Notes under the pieces: model-generated
The model's input: the letters and a program-made list of their open reading frames with translations, nothing else
Databases searched by the model: none
What the model was told of the DNA's origin: nothing
Made by a program: the position numbers and the translations under genes
In this document: positions 16,540-24,751 of the stretch, piece by piece
Numbering within the stretch: the stretch's first letter is position 1
Layout of the letters: each line of letters opens with the position of its first letter
DNA from: Nocardioides islandensis
GTDB lineage: Bacteria > Actinomycetota > Actinomycetes > Propionibacteriales > Nocardioidaceae
Direction of reading: 5' to 3'
Assembly: GCF_015352455.1 (NCBI RefSeq)
Contig: NZ_JADKPN010000018.1
Location: 34,505-98,504 of the forward strand
DNA: 64,000 nt

Positions 16540-17484
16540 TCAGACGCGGGGCAGGACCTCGCGCCCGTAGAACTCGACCATCGCCTGGTGGTGCGGGCCC
16601 ATGTTGGCGACGTACAGCTCGTCGTACCCCGCCTTCTCGTACTCACGGACCTGCTCCAGGTGCGCCTCCGGATCCTTGCCCGCCACCACGGACTCGCGGG
16701 TGCTCTCCTCGGTGACCAGCTGCGAGGCCTGCTCGAAGTGCTTGGGGGATGGCAGCACCTGGGCGAGCTCGCCCGGCAGGCCGCTGTTGGCCCAGAGCCG
16801 GTGCGCGTGCGCGACGCCCTCGTCGACCGTGTCGGCGTACGCCACCTTGGTACCGGCCTGCGCGGGCTTGCCGCCCGTCGCCTCCTTGAAGCGCTGCACC
16901 AGCTCGGGGTCCGCCTGCGTGGAGATGTACCCGTCGCCGATGCGGGCGGCGACGTCGGTGGCCTTGGGGCCGAAGCCCGACACGTACACGGGCGGCGGCT
17001 CGTCGGGGAGCGTGTAGATGCGCGCGTGGTCGACCCGGTAGTGGGTGCCGGTCCGCGTCACGAAGCCGCCCTCCCACAGCTCCCGCATCAACGCGACCGC
17101 CTCCTCGAGCATCTCCAGACGGGTGTCGATGGACGGCCAGACGTCGCCGAGCACGTGCTCGTTGAGGGCCTCGCCGGTGCCGACGCCGAGGGTGAACCGA
17201 CCGTTGGTCATCACGGCCGCGGTGGCGGCCGCCTGCGCGACGATCGCCGGGTGGATGCGCACGGTCGGGCAGGTGACGGCCGTGGTCACCGGCAGGGAGC
17301 ACGCCTGGGAGATCGCGCCGATCACCGACCAGACGAAGGGGCTCTGGCCCTGCTCGTCGTTCCACGGGTGGAAGTGGTCGCTGATCCAGAGTCCCTCGAA
17401 CCCGGCGCGCTCGGCGGCCACGGCCTGGGCGACCAGGTCGGCCGGTCCGTACTCCTCGCAGGACAGGAAGTATCCGATCTTCAC
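16540..17484 (-). CDS. F420-type LLM-class oxidoreductase
   Basis: 314 residues. Luciferase-like TIM barrel: MKIGYFLSCEEYGPADLVAQ, then FEGLWISDHFHPWNDEQGQS, GRFTLGVGTGEALNEHVLG and PVYVSGFGPKATDVAARIGD. These are characteristic of the F420-dependent glucose-6-phosphate-dehydrogenase-like subfamily. It probably reduces or oxidises an unknown substrate with coenzyme F420. The GTG start lies 9 bp after a minus-strand GGGTAC, so a leaderless stress-regulated message is likely. Confidence 0.88.
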   Translation of the reverse strand: MKIGYFLSCEEYGPADLVAQAVAAERAGFEGLWISDHFHPWNDEQGQSPFVWSVIGAISQACSLPVTTAVTCPTVRIHPAIVAQAAATAAVMTNGRFTLGVGTGEALNEHVLGDVWPSIDTRLEMLEEAVALMRELWEGGFVTRTGTHYRVDHARIYTLPDEPPPVYVSGFGPKATDVAARIGDGYISTQADPELVQRFKEATGGKPAQAGTKVAYADTVDEGVAHAHRLWANSGLPGELAQVLPSPKHFEQASQLVTEESTRESVVAGKDPEAHLEQVREYEKAGYDELYVANMGPHHQAMVEFYGREVLPRV

Positions 17485-17493
17485 GCGCCGGAT

Positions 17494-17518
17494 GTACCCA
17501 GGTGGGTGACTCCTATCC
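17494..17518 (-). promoter_or_regulatory. SigB-type promoter for LLM oxidoreductase
   Basis: Minus strand: GGAT (17518-17515), 15 bp, GGGTAC (17499-17494), 9 bp, GTG 17484. Confidence 0.55.
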
Positions 17519-17529
17519 GTGCCCGGCGG

Positions 17530-17745
17530 TCACGAGTGGGAGGCCTTGCCACCCTGGCGGCCCGCCTTCTTCTTCTGCGCGGTCGTGCCGCCCTGGCTGC
17601 TGTCGCTCTTCTTCGTGGACTTGCCACCGTGCTTCGACGCGTCGGGGGAGTTGGCGATCCTGGCCGCCCGTTCCTTCGACATGCCCTTGTCCTTGAGAGC
17701 CTCGTACTGCTTCTCGTTCTTGACGTGTGCCGCCTTGCCCGGCAT
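17530..17745 (-). CDS. Small KGG-type stress protein (DUF7218-like)
   Basis: 71 residues from ATG 17745 (MPGKAAHVKNEKQYEALKDK). It has the conserved GMSKERAARIANSP core and a Lys/Gly/Ser-rich tail with repeated GG(K/T), as in widespread small plasmid/stress-associated proteins. GAGGAGG precedes the ATG, so the longer frame to 17787 is rejected. The upstream SigB-type promoter at 17775-17799 supports stress expression. Probably nucleic-acid interacting because of its basic tail; this is inference. Confidence 0.75.
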   Translation of the reverse strand: MPGKAAHVKNEKQYEALKDKGMSKERAARIANSPDASKHGGKSTKKSDSSQGGTTAQKKKAGRQGGKASHS

Positions 17746-17774
17746 CGCGCACCTCCTCGGATGAAAGAGGTCCC

Positions 17775-17799
17775 GTACCCCACTCACGCAGAGGCATGC
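17775..17799 (-). promoter_or_regulatory. SigB-type promoter for KGG-type protein
   Basis: Minus strand: GCAT (17799-17796), 15 bp, GGGTAC (17780-17775). A leader of about 22 bases with a strong ribosome site follows. Confidence 0.55.
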
Positions 17800-17890
17800 C
17801 GACCTGACAGAATCCGAGCAGCGGCCGCCAGGCTGCGACTACGAAGGCTCAAACAACGGGCCCGCGGTCTTGATGCACGACTGAGGGCAC

Positions 17891-18613
17891 GTGACGCCGA
17901 CGGGACGCGACATGACGTTGTTGGCCCGCGCAGCGCGGGACATCCATGCGGCGGCGACGCCCGCCGAGCAGCTGGCCGTCATCGTCGCCAGCGCCGCGGA
18001 GGCCCTTCCGGGCATCGACCACGTCGGCATCTCCCGGGCCTATGCCGACGGGCGCCTGGAGACCGTGGCCGCCAGCGACGACCTCGTGCGTCGGTTCGAG
18101 GAGCTCGAGCGCAAGCACGCCGAGGGGCCGTGCATGTACGCCGCCCTGGACGACGCCGTGGTGAGGTCGGTGCCGGCGCGGTTCGAGCAGCGCTGGCCGG
18201 CGTACATCAAGGATGCGCTCCAGTTGGGGCTGAAGGCCCAGATCGGCATGCGGCTGCACACCGACGACAACGAGATGGCTGCGCTCAACCTGTACTCGAC
18301 GACGACCGAGGAGCTCACCGGCGAGACCGAGGACCTCGCCGAGCTCTTCGCGGCGTACGCCGCCATCTCCCTTGGTCGCACGATGACCGAGAGCCACCTC
18401 AACTCCGCCCTCATCACGCGCCGGGTCATCGGCCAGGCCACCGGGATCATCATGGCCAGGTTCAAGGTCTCCGACGAGCGAGCCTTCAGCTACCTGACCC
18501 GGCTCTCCAACAGCCGCAACGTCAAGCTGCGTGAGATCGCCGAACGGATCGTCAGCGAGGCCAACGACGAGGCCAACGACGAGGCCCACGACGAGGCCCA
18601 CGACGGGGCCTGA
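17891..18613 (+). CDS. GAF-ANTAR regulator with repeat tail
   Basis: 240 residues from GTG 17891; ATG 17912 is an alternative start. A GAF domain covers about 20-165 (EGPCMYAALDDAVVRSVPA) and an ANTAR domain about 175-225 (ITRRVIGQATGIIMARFKVS, then SYLTRLSNSRNVKLREIAER). The C-terminus ends in four copies of a Glu-Ala-(Asn/His)-Asp unit encoded by 12-bp tandem repeats at 18557-18604. The third such regulator in the window, but more diverged than the first two. Located next to the stress sigma factor gene. Confidence 0.85.
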   Translation: MTPTGRDMTLLARAARDIHAAATPAEQLAVIVASAAEALPGIDHVGISRAYADGRLETVAASDDLVRRFEELERKHAEGPCMYAALDDAVVRSVPARFEQRWPAYIKDALQLGLKAQIGMRLHTDDNEMAALNLYSTTTEELTGETEDLAELFAAYAAISLGRTMTESHLNSALITRRVIGQATGIIMARFKVSDERAFSYLTRLSNSRNVKLREIAERIVSEANDEANDEAHDEAHDGA

Positions 18614-18655
18614 CGACGGGCTGACGACGGGCTGACGACGGCATTGACGACGGGC
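18557..18655 (+). repeat. Two adjacent tandem repeat arrays
   Basis: Four 12-bp units (GAGGCC(A/C)ACGAC) at 18557-18604 end the ANTAR gene. They are followed by 11-bp units (TGACGACGGGC) at 18611, 18622, 18633 (last base changed) and 18645. The second array starts with the stop codon itself and supplies further stops. Confidence 0.8.
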
Positions 18656-18829
18656 CCGAGGCGACGTCGGCGACCCCTGAGCCTCACCCGGCAGGGCGTA
18701 GTGGGTCGCGCGTGGACCGGGCTAACTTCGAGGAACGCCCTGGGGTCGCCACCCGACCCCGACTCCGGCTCCTGACGAACCTCCTGCTCGAACAGCGCGG
18801 CAGGACCGCCCCGTGACCCGAGGGAACAC

Positions 18830-19699
18830 ATGTCCCGCCTGGACGACGTCGGCCGTGCACCCTCCGGCCGAGCACCCCACACCTGCACCACCGTCGACAA
18901 GGTCAGTGCTGTCGACGACGCCGAGCGTCGTCGGCTGACCGACGAGGCGTTCGCCCGTTGTCACCGCCCGGGCGTCGACGCCGAGACCCGCCGGCAGGCC
19001 ATCGACCAGGTCGTGTTGAGCAACGTCGGCGTGGCTCGCGGCCTGGCCGCCGCCCACCGTGACAAGGGCGTGCCGCGCGAGGACCTCGACCAGGTCGCGT
19101 ACACCGCCCTCGTGGCGGCCGCGCAGCGGTTCCGCCCCGGCGAGGGCCGTGACTTCTTGTCGTTCGCGGTGCCCACCATCCGTGGCGAGCTGAAGCGCCA
19201 CTTCCGGGACTACGGATGGACCGTGCGTCCGCCACGACGAGTCCAGGAGATCCACCTCCAGGTGCTGACAGCGCGCGACGCGCTGGCGCAGCGCCTGGAT
19301 CGGGCACCCACGCCGCACGAGATCGCCAGCGAGCTCGGGGAGTCCGACCTCCACGTGGCCGAGGCCCTGCGACTGGACGGATGCTTCGCCCCGTCCTCGC
19401 TCGACCAAGCCGTGGGAAGCGGCGACGGGACGCTCGGCGACCTGCTGCCCGAGGCTGAGGAGCACGTGTACGACGCGGCGGACGCGCGCGTCATGCTCGG
19501 CCCGGCGATCCGCAGGCTCGGGCGCCGGGACCGTGACGTGCTGCGCATGCGCTTCTTCGAGGGGCTCACCCAGCAGGAGATCGGCGAGCGGCTCGGCGTC
19601 ACCCAGACGCAGGTGTCGCGCATCCTCACCCGGATCACCGGCGAGCTGCGCAAGGCCGTGACACGTGAGGAGGACAGGGAGACGGTGCTGGCCGGCTGA
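18830..19699 (+). CDS. SigB/SigF-family RNA polymerase sigma factor
   Basis: 289 residues. Region 2 contains EDLDQVAYTALVAAAQRFRP and FLSFAVPTIRGELKRHFRDY followed by GWTVRPPRRVQE, the signature of the SigB/F/G subfamily. Region 3 follows, and region 4 has the helix-turn-helix LTQQEIGERLGVTQTQVSRI. It should direct RNA polymerase to GNNT/GTTT...GGGTA promoters, which are abundant around it. No anti-sigma gene is adjacent, but a phosphatase/anti-sigma/anti-anti-sigma cassette lies about 5 kb downstream. GAGGGA precedes the ATG. The physical pairing is inferred. Confidence 0.92.
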   Translation: MSRLDDVGRAPSGRAPHTCTTVDKVSAVDDAERRRLTDEAFARCHRPGVDAETRRQAIDQVVLSNVGVARGLAAAHRDKGVPREDLDQVAYTALVAAAQRFRPGEGRDFLSFAVPTIRGELKRHFRDYGWTVRPPRRVQEIHLQVLTARDALAQRLDRAPTPHEIASELGESDLHVAEALRLDGCFAPSSLDQAVGSGDGTLGDLLPEAEEHVYDAADARVMLGPAIRRLGRRDRDVLRMRFFEGLTQQEIGERLGVTQTQVSRILTRITGELRKAVTREEDRETVLAG

Positions 19700-19796
19700 G
19701 CGTGGATCCCTGTCGCGGGGGCACAGGGCACCGGAGCCGAGGTGGTGGTCCGTCTGCACGCCGCCGGTCCGGGCGCCGAGGTCGAGATCCGGGCGT

Positions 19797-21701
19797 TCAG
19801 CGCACGTGCGGCAGCGTCATCACGAACCTCGTGCCCCGCTCGTCCGTGGCCGGGACGTACTCGACCTCGCCGCCGTGGCGACGGGCGATCAACCGCACGA
19901 GGTACAGGCCCAGCCCGCTGGCCCGGTTCGGGCCGGCACTGGCGAACATGTCGAACAGTCGTGGCGCCAGCTCCGGTGGGATGCCCTCGCCGCGGTCGGA
20001 GACGGTGATCCGGACGGAGAGCTCGTCGGAGCTGACCGACAGGCTCACAGGCGGACTGCCGTGCCGCACGGCGTTGTCGAGGAGGTTGTCCAGGGACTGG
20101 CCGAGGCGCACGGCGTCGACCAGCAGGACGACGTCGGTCGGTTCTCGCAGCTCGATGTCTGCGCCCGGGTGGAGGTTCCTGGCCCGTGCGACCGCTCCGG
20201 CGAGGATCTCGCTCAGTGTCGTCTCGACGAGCTGCATCTCCAGCCGTTCGGCGTGCAGGCGGGACGCCGTCGTCAGGTCGCGGGCCAGCCGGTGCAGTCG
20301 TTGGGCGCTGGAGCCGATGCCGTCGATCGTCTCGTCGCGCTCGTCGGCCGAGAGCGTCGGCCACGACGAGCGCAGCAGGCGCGCCGACCCGTCGATCACG
20401 GCGGTGGGGTTGCGCAGCTCGTGCGCGGTGAGGGCGAGCACCTCGGTCTGCCGGGCGATCAGCTCCTGGCGCTCACGCTCGGCGTCGCGCTGGTCGGTCC
20501 GGTCCCGGGTGACCTTGGCGAACCCCCGGTGCTGTCCCCGGTCGTCGTACACGGGGGAGATCACCACGCTGGCCCAGAACCTGGTGCCGTCCTTGCGCAC
20601 CCGCCAGCCCTCCTCGGCCAGCTGGCCGTCGGCCAGCGCCGTCTGCAGGTTGCGCTCGGGGTGCCCGTCCTCTTGTTCCTCGGGGAGGTAGAAGACACGG
20701 AAGTGCCGGCCGATGATGTCGTCGGCGGCGTAGCCCTTGATGCGGGCCGCACCGGCGTTCCAGCTGATGACCTGGCCGTGGACGTCGAGCAGGAAGATCG
20801 CGTACTCGCGGACGCCGCGCACCAGCAGCCGGAACCGCTCCTCGCTGCGCCGCAGGTCCTCCTCGGCCGCGCGCTGGTCGGTGACGTCCTGGACCTGGGC
20901 GAAGACGTAGAGGAGGCGTCGCTCGCTGTCGCGGATGGGCGCGAGGGTGACCATGACCCTCCCGGGACCGCGGGCGCCTTCCGGCAGGTCGTGCTCGAAG
21001 GACGCCTGCTGCCCCCCCGCAGCGAGAGCCTCCAGCTCCCGGTCCAGGTCGTCGCCGTGGCCGCTGGCCAGCTGGCCGTAGTCGACCCCGACGAGCTCCA
21101 TCGGCGTGGCCCTGAACAGCGTGGCCAGCGCCTGGTTGGCGCGCACGATCCGTCCGGCGATCGTCAGGGTCGCCATGCCGATCGCGGCCTGGTCGAACAG
21201 CTCGCGGAACGACGCGACGTGCTCGTCCAGGACGGCCTGGCCCTCGTGGAGCGCGGCCTCGTCGGCGGCAGCCTCGTCGTCGAGGAGGCGCAGTCGAGAG
21301 GTCGGGCGGGCACCGGCCGGTACCCGGTCCTGGAACAGGCCGGCCAGCCGCGCCGGGATCTGGTCGAGAGGCGTGGACTTCTCGACGAAGGCGGCGGCGC
21401 CCAGCTCGCGCGCACGTGCGGCGAGGCGCACGTCCTCGAAGCCGCTGAACATCACCACGGCCGTGTCCGGACACAGCGCGACGATCGCGGGCAGAGCCTC
21501 CAGACCGTCCATCCGCGGCATGGAGGTGTCGAGCAGCAGCAGGTCCGGCCGGTGCCGGTACGCCAGCGCGATGGCCCGGTCGCCGTCGCCGCACTCCGCG
21601 ACGACCTCGAACGAGCCCGCCGCCTCCAGCGCTCGACGGAGCAGGCGACGTACGTCGGCCGAGTCGTCGACGAGCACTACGCGCACCCGTGTGTCGTCCA
21701 C
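19797..21701 (-). CDS. Hybrid histidine kinase, REC-PAS-PAS-HisKA-HATPase
   Basis: 634 residues from GTG 21701. An N-terminal receiver domain (VRVVLVDDSADVRRLL; acceptor Asp in LLLLDTSMPRMDGLE; conserved Lys in FVEKSTPL) is followed by two PAS domains (about 155-275 and 285-405). Then come HisKA with the phospho-His in LTAHELRNPTAVIDG (about 425) and a HATPase domain (N-box NLLDNAVRHG, G-box GLGLYLVRLIARRHGG). Receiver-first order is unusual for a hybrid kinase. No cognate regulator is adjacent. Upstream lies copy 2 of the 25-bp motif, 50 bp from the start. Confidence 0.9.
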   Translation of the reverse strand: MDDTRVRVVLVDDSADVRRLLRRALEAAGSFEVVAECGDGDRAIALAYRHRPDLLLLDTSMPRMDGLEALPAIVALCPDTAVVMFSGFEDVRLAARARELGAAAFVEKSTPLDQIPARLAGLFQDRVPAGARPTSRLRLLDDEAAADEAALHEGQAVLDEHVASFRELFDQAAIGMATLTIAGRIVRANQALATLFRATPMELVGVDYGQLASGHGDDLDRELEALAAGGQQASFEHDLPEGARGPGRVMVTLAPIRDSERRLLYVFAQVQDVTDQRAAEEDLRRSEERFRLLVRGVREYAIFLLDVHGQVISWNAGAARIKGYAADDIIGRHFRVFYLPEEQEDGHPERNLQTALADGQLAEEGWRVRKDGTRFWASVVISPVYDDRGQHRGFAKVTRDRTDQRDAERERQELIARQTEVLALTAHELRNPTAVIDGSARLLRSSWPTLSADERDETIDGIGSSAQRLHRLARDLTTASRLHAERLEMQLVETTLSEILAGAVARARNLHPGADIELREPTDVVLLVDAVRLGQSLDNLLDNAVRHGSPPVSLSVSSDELSVRITVSDRGEGIPPELAPRLFDMFASAGPNRASGLGLYLVRLIARRHGGEVEYVPATDERGTRFVMTLPHVR

Positions 21702-21750
21702 ACCCCCACTGTGCCCACCCGGGACGGTCCGATGCGCTGGACGGGGAGGT

Positions 21751-21775
21751 GCAGGGGTATTGCGCCACACCCTGG
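21751..21775. repeat. 25-bp imperfect palindrome, copy 2
   Basis: GCAGGGGTAT, seven variable bases, CACCCTGG; 20 of 25 positions equal to copy 1 (3428-3452). It lies in the 264-bp gap between the hybrid kinase (-) and the SDR gene (+). Confidence 0.45.
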
Positions 21776-21965
21776 AGGTGGGATAATCCATCCACCTTCG
21801 ACGAGCCCTGGGCGGCCCGAGCGCCCACTCACGCAGCCGAAGCATCGACCGTCCGGGCCCGTCGGCCCCGCATCGTCGGGGCCCCGTTCCTCTGTCACCA
21901 GGCGCCCCCAGGGGTGAGGTCCGCGTGCGAGCGCCCTGCCATGGTCGAGGGAAGGAGGGCCGACG

Positions 21966-22985
21966 ATGGTGGGAACCAGGCACGCACGCGTGGTCGTGGT
22001 GACGGGCGCCTCGGCAGGCGTCGGGCGGGCCACGGCCATCGAGTTCGGACGCCAGGGCTGCGCGGTCGCCCTGCTGGCGCGCGGAGCGGTGGGACTGCGT
22101 GCGGCGTGCGACGAGGTGCGCGCGGCGGGTGGCACGGCGACGTACGTCGAGGTCGACACCAGCGACGGGCGGGCGGTCGAGGCGGCGGCCGACCGTGTCG
22201 AGCGCGAGCTGGGACCGATCGACATCTGGGTCAACGTGGCCTTCACGTCGGTCTTCGCGCGCTTCGTCGACATCGAGCCCGACGAGTTCGAGCGCGTCAC
22301 CGACGTGAACTACCACGGGTACGTCAACGGGACGCGGTCCGCTCTGCGCCGGATGCTGCCTCGCGACGCCGGGGCGATCGTCCAGGTCGGCTCGACGCTG
22401 GCCTACCGAGGCATCCCGCTCCAGTCGGCGTACTGCGGCTCCAAGCACGCCACCCAGGGTTTCCACGAGTCGCTGCGCACCGAGCTGCTGCACGACGGCA
22501 GCAAGGTGAAGGTGACCATGGTCCAGCTGCCCGCGCTCAACACGCCGCAGTTCGCCTGGGTCCGGTCGCGACTGCCCGACCAGGCCCAGCCGGTGCCGCC
22601 GATCTACGAGCCCGAGGTGGCGGCTCGCACGATCGTCTGGGCGGCCGAGCACCCGAACCGGCGTGAGTACTGGTGCGGCGAGACCACGGCGCTGACCCTG
22701 CTCGCGAACGCCGTCGCCCCTGGGCTGCTCGACCGGTACCTCGGCCGCACCGGCGTGAAGGCGCAGCAGACCGGGCAGCCACGGGACCCCGACGATCCGG
22801 ACAACCTGTGGGAGCCGTTGGACGGCGAGGGTGGTCGCGACTTCGGGACCCACGGCGCGTTCGACGACCGTTCGAAGGCCCACTCCCCGCAGGCGTGGGC
22901 GTCCCGGCACCACGGGGCGGTCTTCTCGGCTCTCGGTGCCATGGCGGCCGTGGGGCTGGCCGGCCTGGCCCGGCGCGGACGCTGA
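21966..22985 (+). CDS. Short-chain dehydrogenase/reductase
   Basis: 339 residues. Rossmann motif VVTGASAGVGRATAIEFG at residues 12-29, NVAFTSVF at the NAG-equivalent position, and catalytic Tyr/Lys in SAYCGSKHA (YxxxK). A C-terminal extension of about 100 residues ends with a hydrophobic segment and basic residues (AVFSALGAMAAVGLAGLARR), so it may be membrane-associated. It lies 9 bp upstream of the GH13 gene and probably shares its transcript. The substrate is unknown. Confidence 0.9.
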   Translation: MVGTRHARVVVVTGASAGVGRATAIEFGRQGCAVALLARGAVGLRAACDEVRAAGGTATYVEVDTSDGRAVEAAADRVERELGPIDIWVNVAFTSVFARFVDIEPDEFERVTDVNYHGYVNGTRSALRRMLPRDAGAIVQVGSTLAYRGIPLQSAYCGSKHATQGFHESLRTELLHDGSKVKVTMVQLPALNTPQFAWVRSRLPDQAQPVPPIYEPEVAARTIVWAAEHPNRREYWCGETTALTLLANAVAPGLLDRYLGRTGVKAQQTGQPRDPDDPDNLWEPLDGEGGRDFGTHGAFDDRSKAHSPQAWASRHHGAVFSALGAMAAVGLAGLARRGR

Positions 22986-22994
22986 GGAGACGAC

Positions 22995-24677
22995 GTGCGC
23001 ATCACCGAGACCAGCGACCTGTGGTGGAAGACCGCGGTCGTCTACTGCCTGGACGTGCAGACGTACATGGACTGGGACGGCGACGGCATGGGCGACCTGC
23101 AGGGCCTCGCCGAGCGGATCGACTACCTGGCCGACCTCGGCGTCACCTGCCTGTGGCTGATGCCCTTCTTCCCGACCACCGACCGCGACGACGGCTACGA
23201 CATCACCGACTACTACGCCGTGGACCCGCGGCTGGGCACGTTCGGGGACTTCGTCGAGGTCGTCCGCACCGCCCGCGACCGCGGCATGCGGGTGATCATC
23301 GACCTGGTCCTCAACCACACCTCGGACAAGCACCCGTGGTTCCGCGCGGCCCGGCGCAGCCACACGTCGCCGTACCGCGACTTCTACGTCTGGCGCACCG
23401 AGGAGCCGCCGGACACCTCGGCCCAGGTCGTCTTCCCCGACAAGGAGGACAGCCTGTGGCAGTACGACGACTCCGCCGGCGCCTGGTACTTCCACCGCTT
23501 CTACCGCACCCAGCCCGACCTCAACATCACCAACAGCCGGGTGCGCGACGAGATGCTCAAGATCATGGGCTTCTGGCTCGAGCTGGGCATCTCGGGCTTC
23601 CGCGTCGACGCCGTGCCGTTCCTCATCGACCCCGAGGGCGTGGATGCCGAGACCAAGCGCGCGTTCGGTGACCCCCACGACCACCTACGCGAGCTGCGGT
23701 CCTTCCTGGAGCGGCGCGTGGGCGATGCGGCCCTGCTGGGCGAGGTGAACCTGCCCTACCCCGACCAGCGCGCGTTCTTCGGCGGTGACGACGCCGACGA
23801 GCTGACCATGCAGTTCGACTTCATCGCGATGCAGAACCTCTACCTGTCGCTGGCGCGCCAGGACGCCCGTCCGCTGGTCCGCGCGCTGAAGCGAAGGCCA
23901 CGGACCGCTCGCGAGTCGCAGTGGGGGACGTTCGTCCGCAACCACGACGAGCTCACCCTGGACAAGCTGAGCGACCAGGAGCGGGAGGAGGTCTTCGCCG
24001 CCTTCGGCTCCGAGCCGAGCATGCAGCTCTACGGCCGCGGGCTGCGGCGCCGGCTGCCGCCGATGCTGGACGGCGACCCGCGCCGGCTGCGACTCGTCTA
24101 CAGCCTGCTGTTCTCGCTGCCCGGCACGCCGGTGCTGTTCTACGGCGAGGAGCTCGGCATGGGGGAGAACCTCGACATCCCCGGCCGGCTCGCCGTCCGC
24201 ACCCCCATGCAGTGGAGCAACACCCGCAACGGCGGGTTCTCCGACGCCGCGCCCTCACGGCTGCGACGTCCGCTGACCGAGGGCGGCTACGGTCCGGCGT
24301 ACGTCAACGCCGCGGACCAGCGCACCGACCCGGACTCCCTGCTCCAGTTCATGCGCCTGCTCATCCGGCGCTACCGCGAGTCGCCGGAGCTCGGCTGGTC
24401 GACGTTCCAGCCCCTCGACCAGCCGCACCGAGACGTCCTGGTGCACCTGTGCGAGGTCGACGAACGGCGTCTGGTGGCCGTGCACAACCTGGCCAACGAG
24501 GGCCGCACGGTGCCCTTCACCGTGGAGGGGTGTGCCGAAGGAACGGTCCTCACCGACCTGCTCGAGGACGGCTGGTCGACGCGAGCAGGACGGGGTGGAG
24601 GCGTCGAGCTGTCGCTGGAGCCGTACGGCTCGCGCTGGCTGCGCGTGCTGGTCGAGGGCGATCGGCGCCTTCCGTAG
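22995..24677 (+). CDS. GH13 alpha-amylase family, trehalose-synthase-like
   Basis: 560 residues. The TIM-barrel motifs are complete: VIIDLVLNHTSDKHPWF (region I), GISGFRVDAVPF (nucleophile Asp), ALLGEVNLP (acid/base Glu) and FVRNHDELTLD (region IV). Overall it resembles trehalose synthase (maltose to trehalose) and related glucosyl-isomerising GH13 enzymes, with a C-terminal beta domain. GTG start with GAGGA upstream. A role in trehalose or osmolyte metabolism fits the stress setting. It lacks a fused maltokinase, so exact specificity is uncertain. Confidence 0.88.
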   Translation: MRITETSDLWWKTAVVYCLDVQTYMDWDGDGMGDLQGLAERIDYLADLGVTCLWLMPFFPTTDRDDGYDITDYYAVDPRLGTFGDFVEVVRTARDRGMRVIIDLVLNHTSDKHPWFRAARRSHTSPYRDFYVWRTEEPPDTSAQVVFPDKEDSLWQYDDSAGAWYFHRFYRTQPDLNITNSRVRDEMLKIMGFWLELGISGFRVDAVPFLIDPEGVDAETKRAFGDPHDHLRELRSFLERRVGDAALLGEVNLPYPDQRAFFGGDDADELTMQFDFIAMQNLYLSLARQDARPLVRALKRRPRTARESQWGTFVRNHDELTLDKLSDQEREEVFAAFGSEPSMQLYGRGLRRRLPPMLDGDPRRLRLVYSLLFSLPGTPVLFYGEELGMGENLDIPGRLAVRTPMQWSNTRNGGFSDAAPSRLRRPLTEGGYGPAYVNAADQRTDPDSLLQFMRLLIRRYRESPELGWSTFQPLDQPHRDVLVHLCEVDERRLVAVHNLANEGRTVPFTVEGCAEGTVLTDLLEDGWSTRAGRGGGVELSLEPYGSRWLRVLVEGDRRLP

Positions 24678-24751
24678 GACGGGCCGGACGATGGCGCCGA
24701 CACGACCGTCGTCACCGAACACGCGACCCGCCCGCCCTGCGGTGTGATGAT

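Noticed and set aside
21702..23684. Long upstream extension of the hybrid kinase frame
   Set aside because: It runs antisense through the SDR and GH13 genes, which have full catalytic motifs; the receiver domain starts naturally at GTG 21701.
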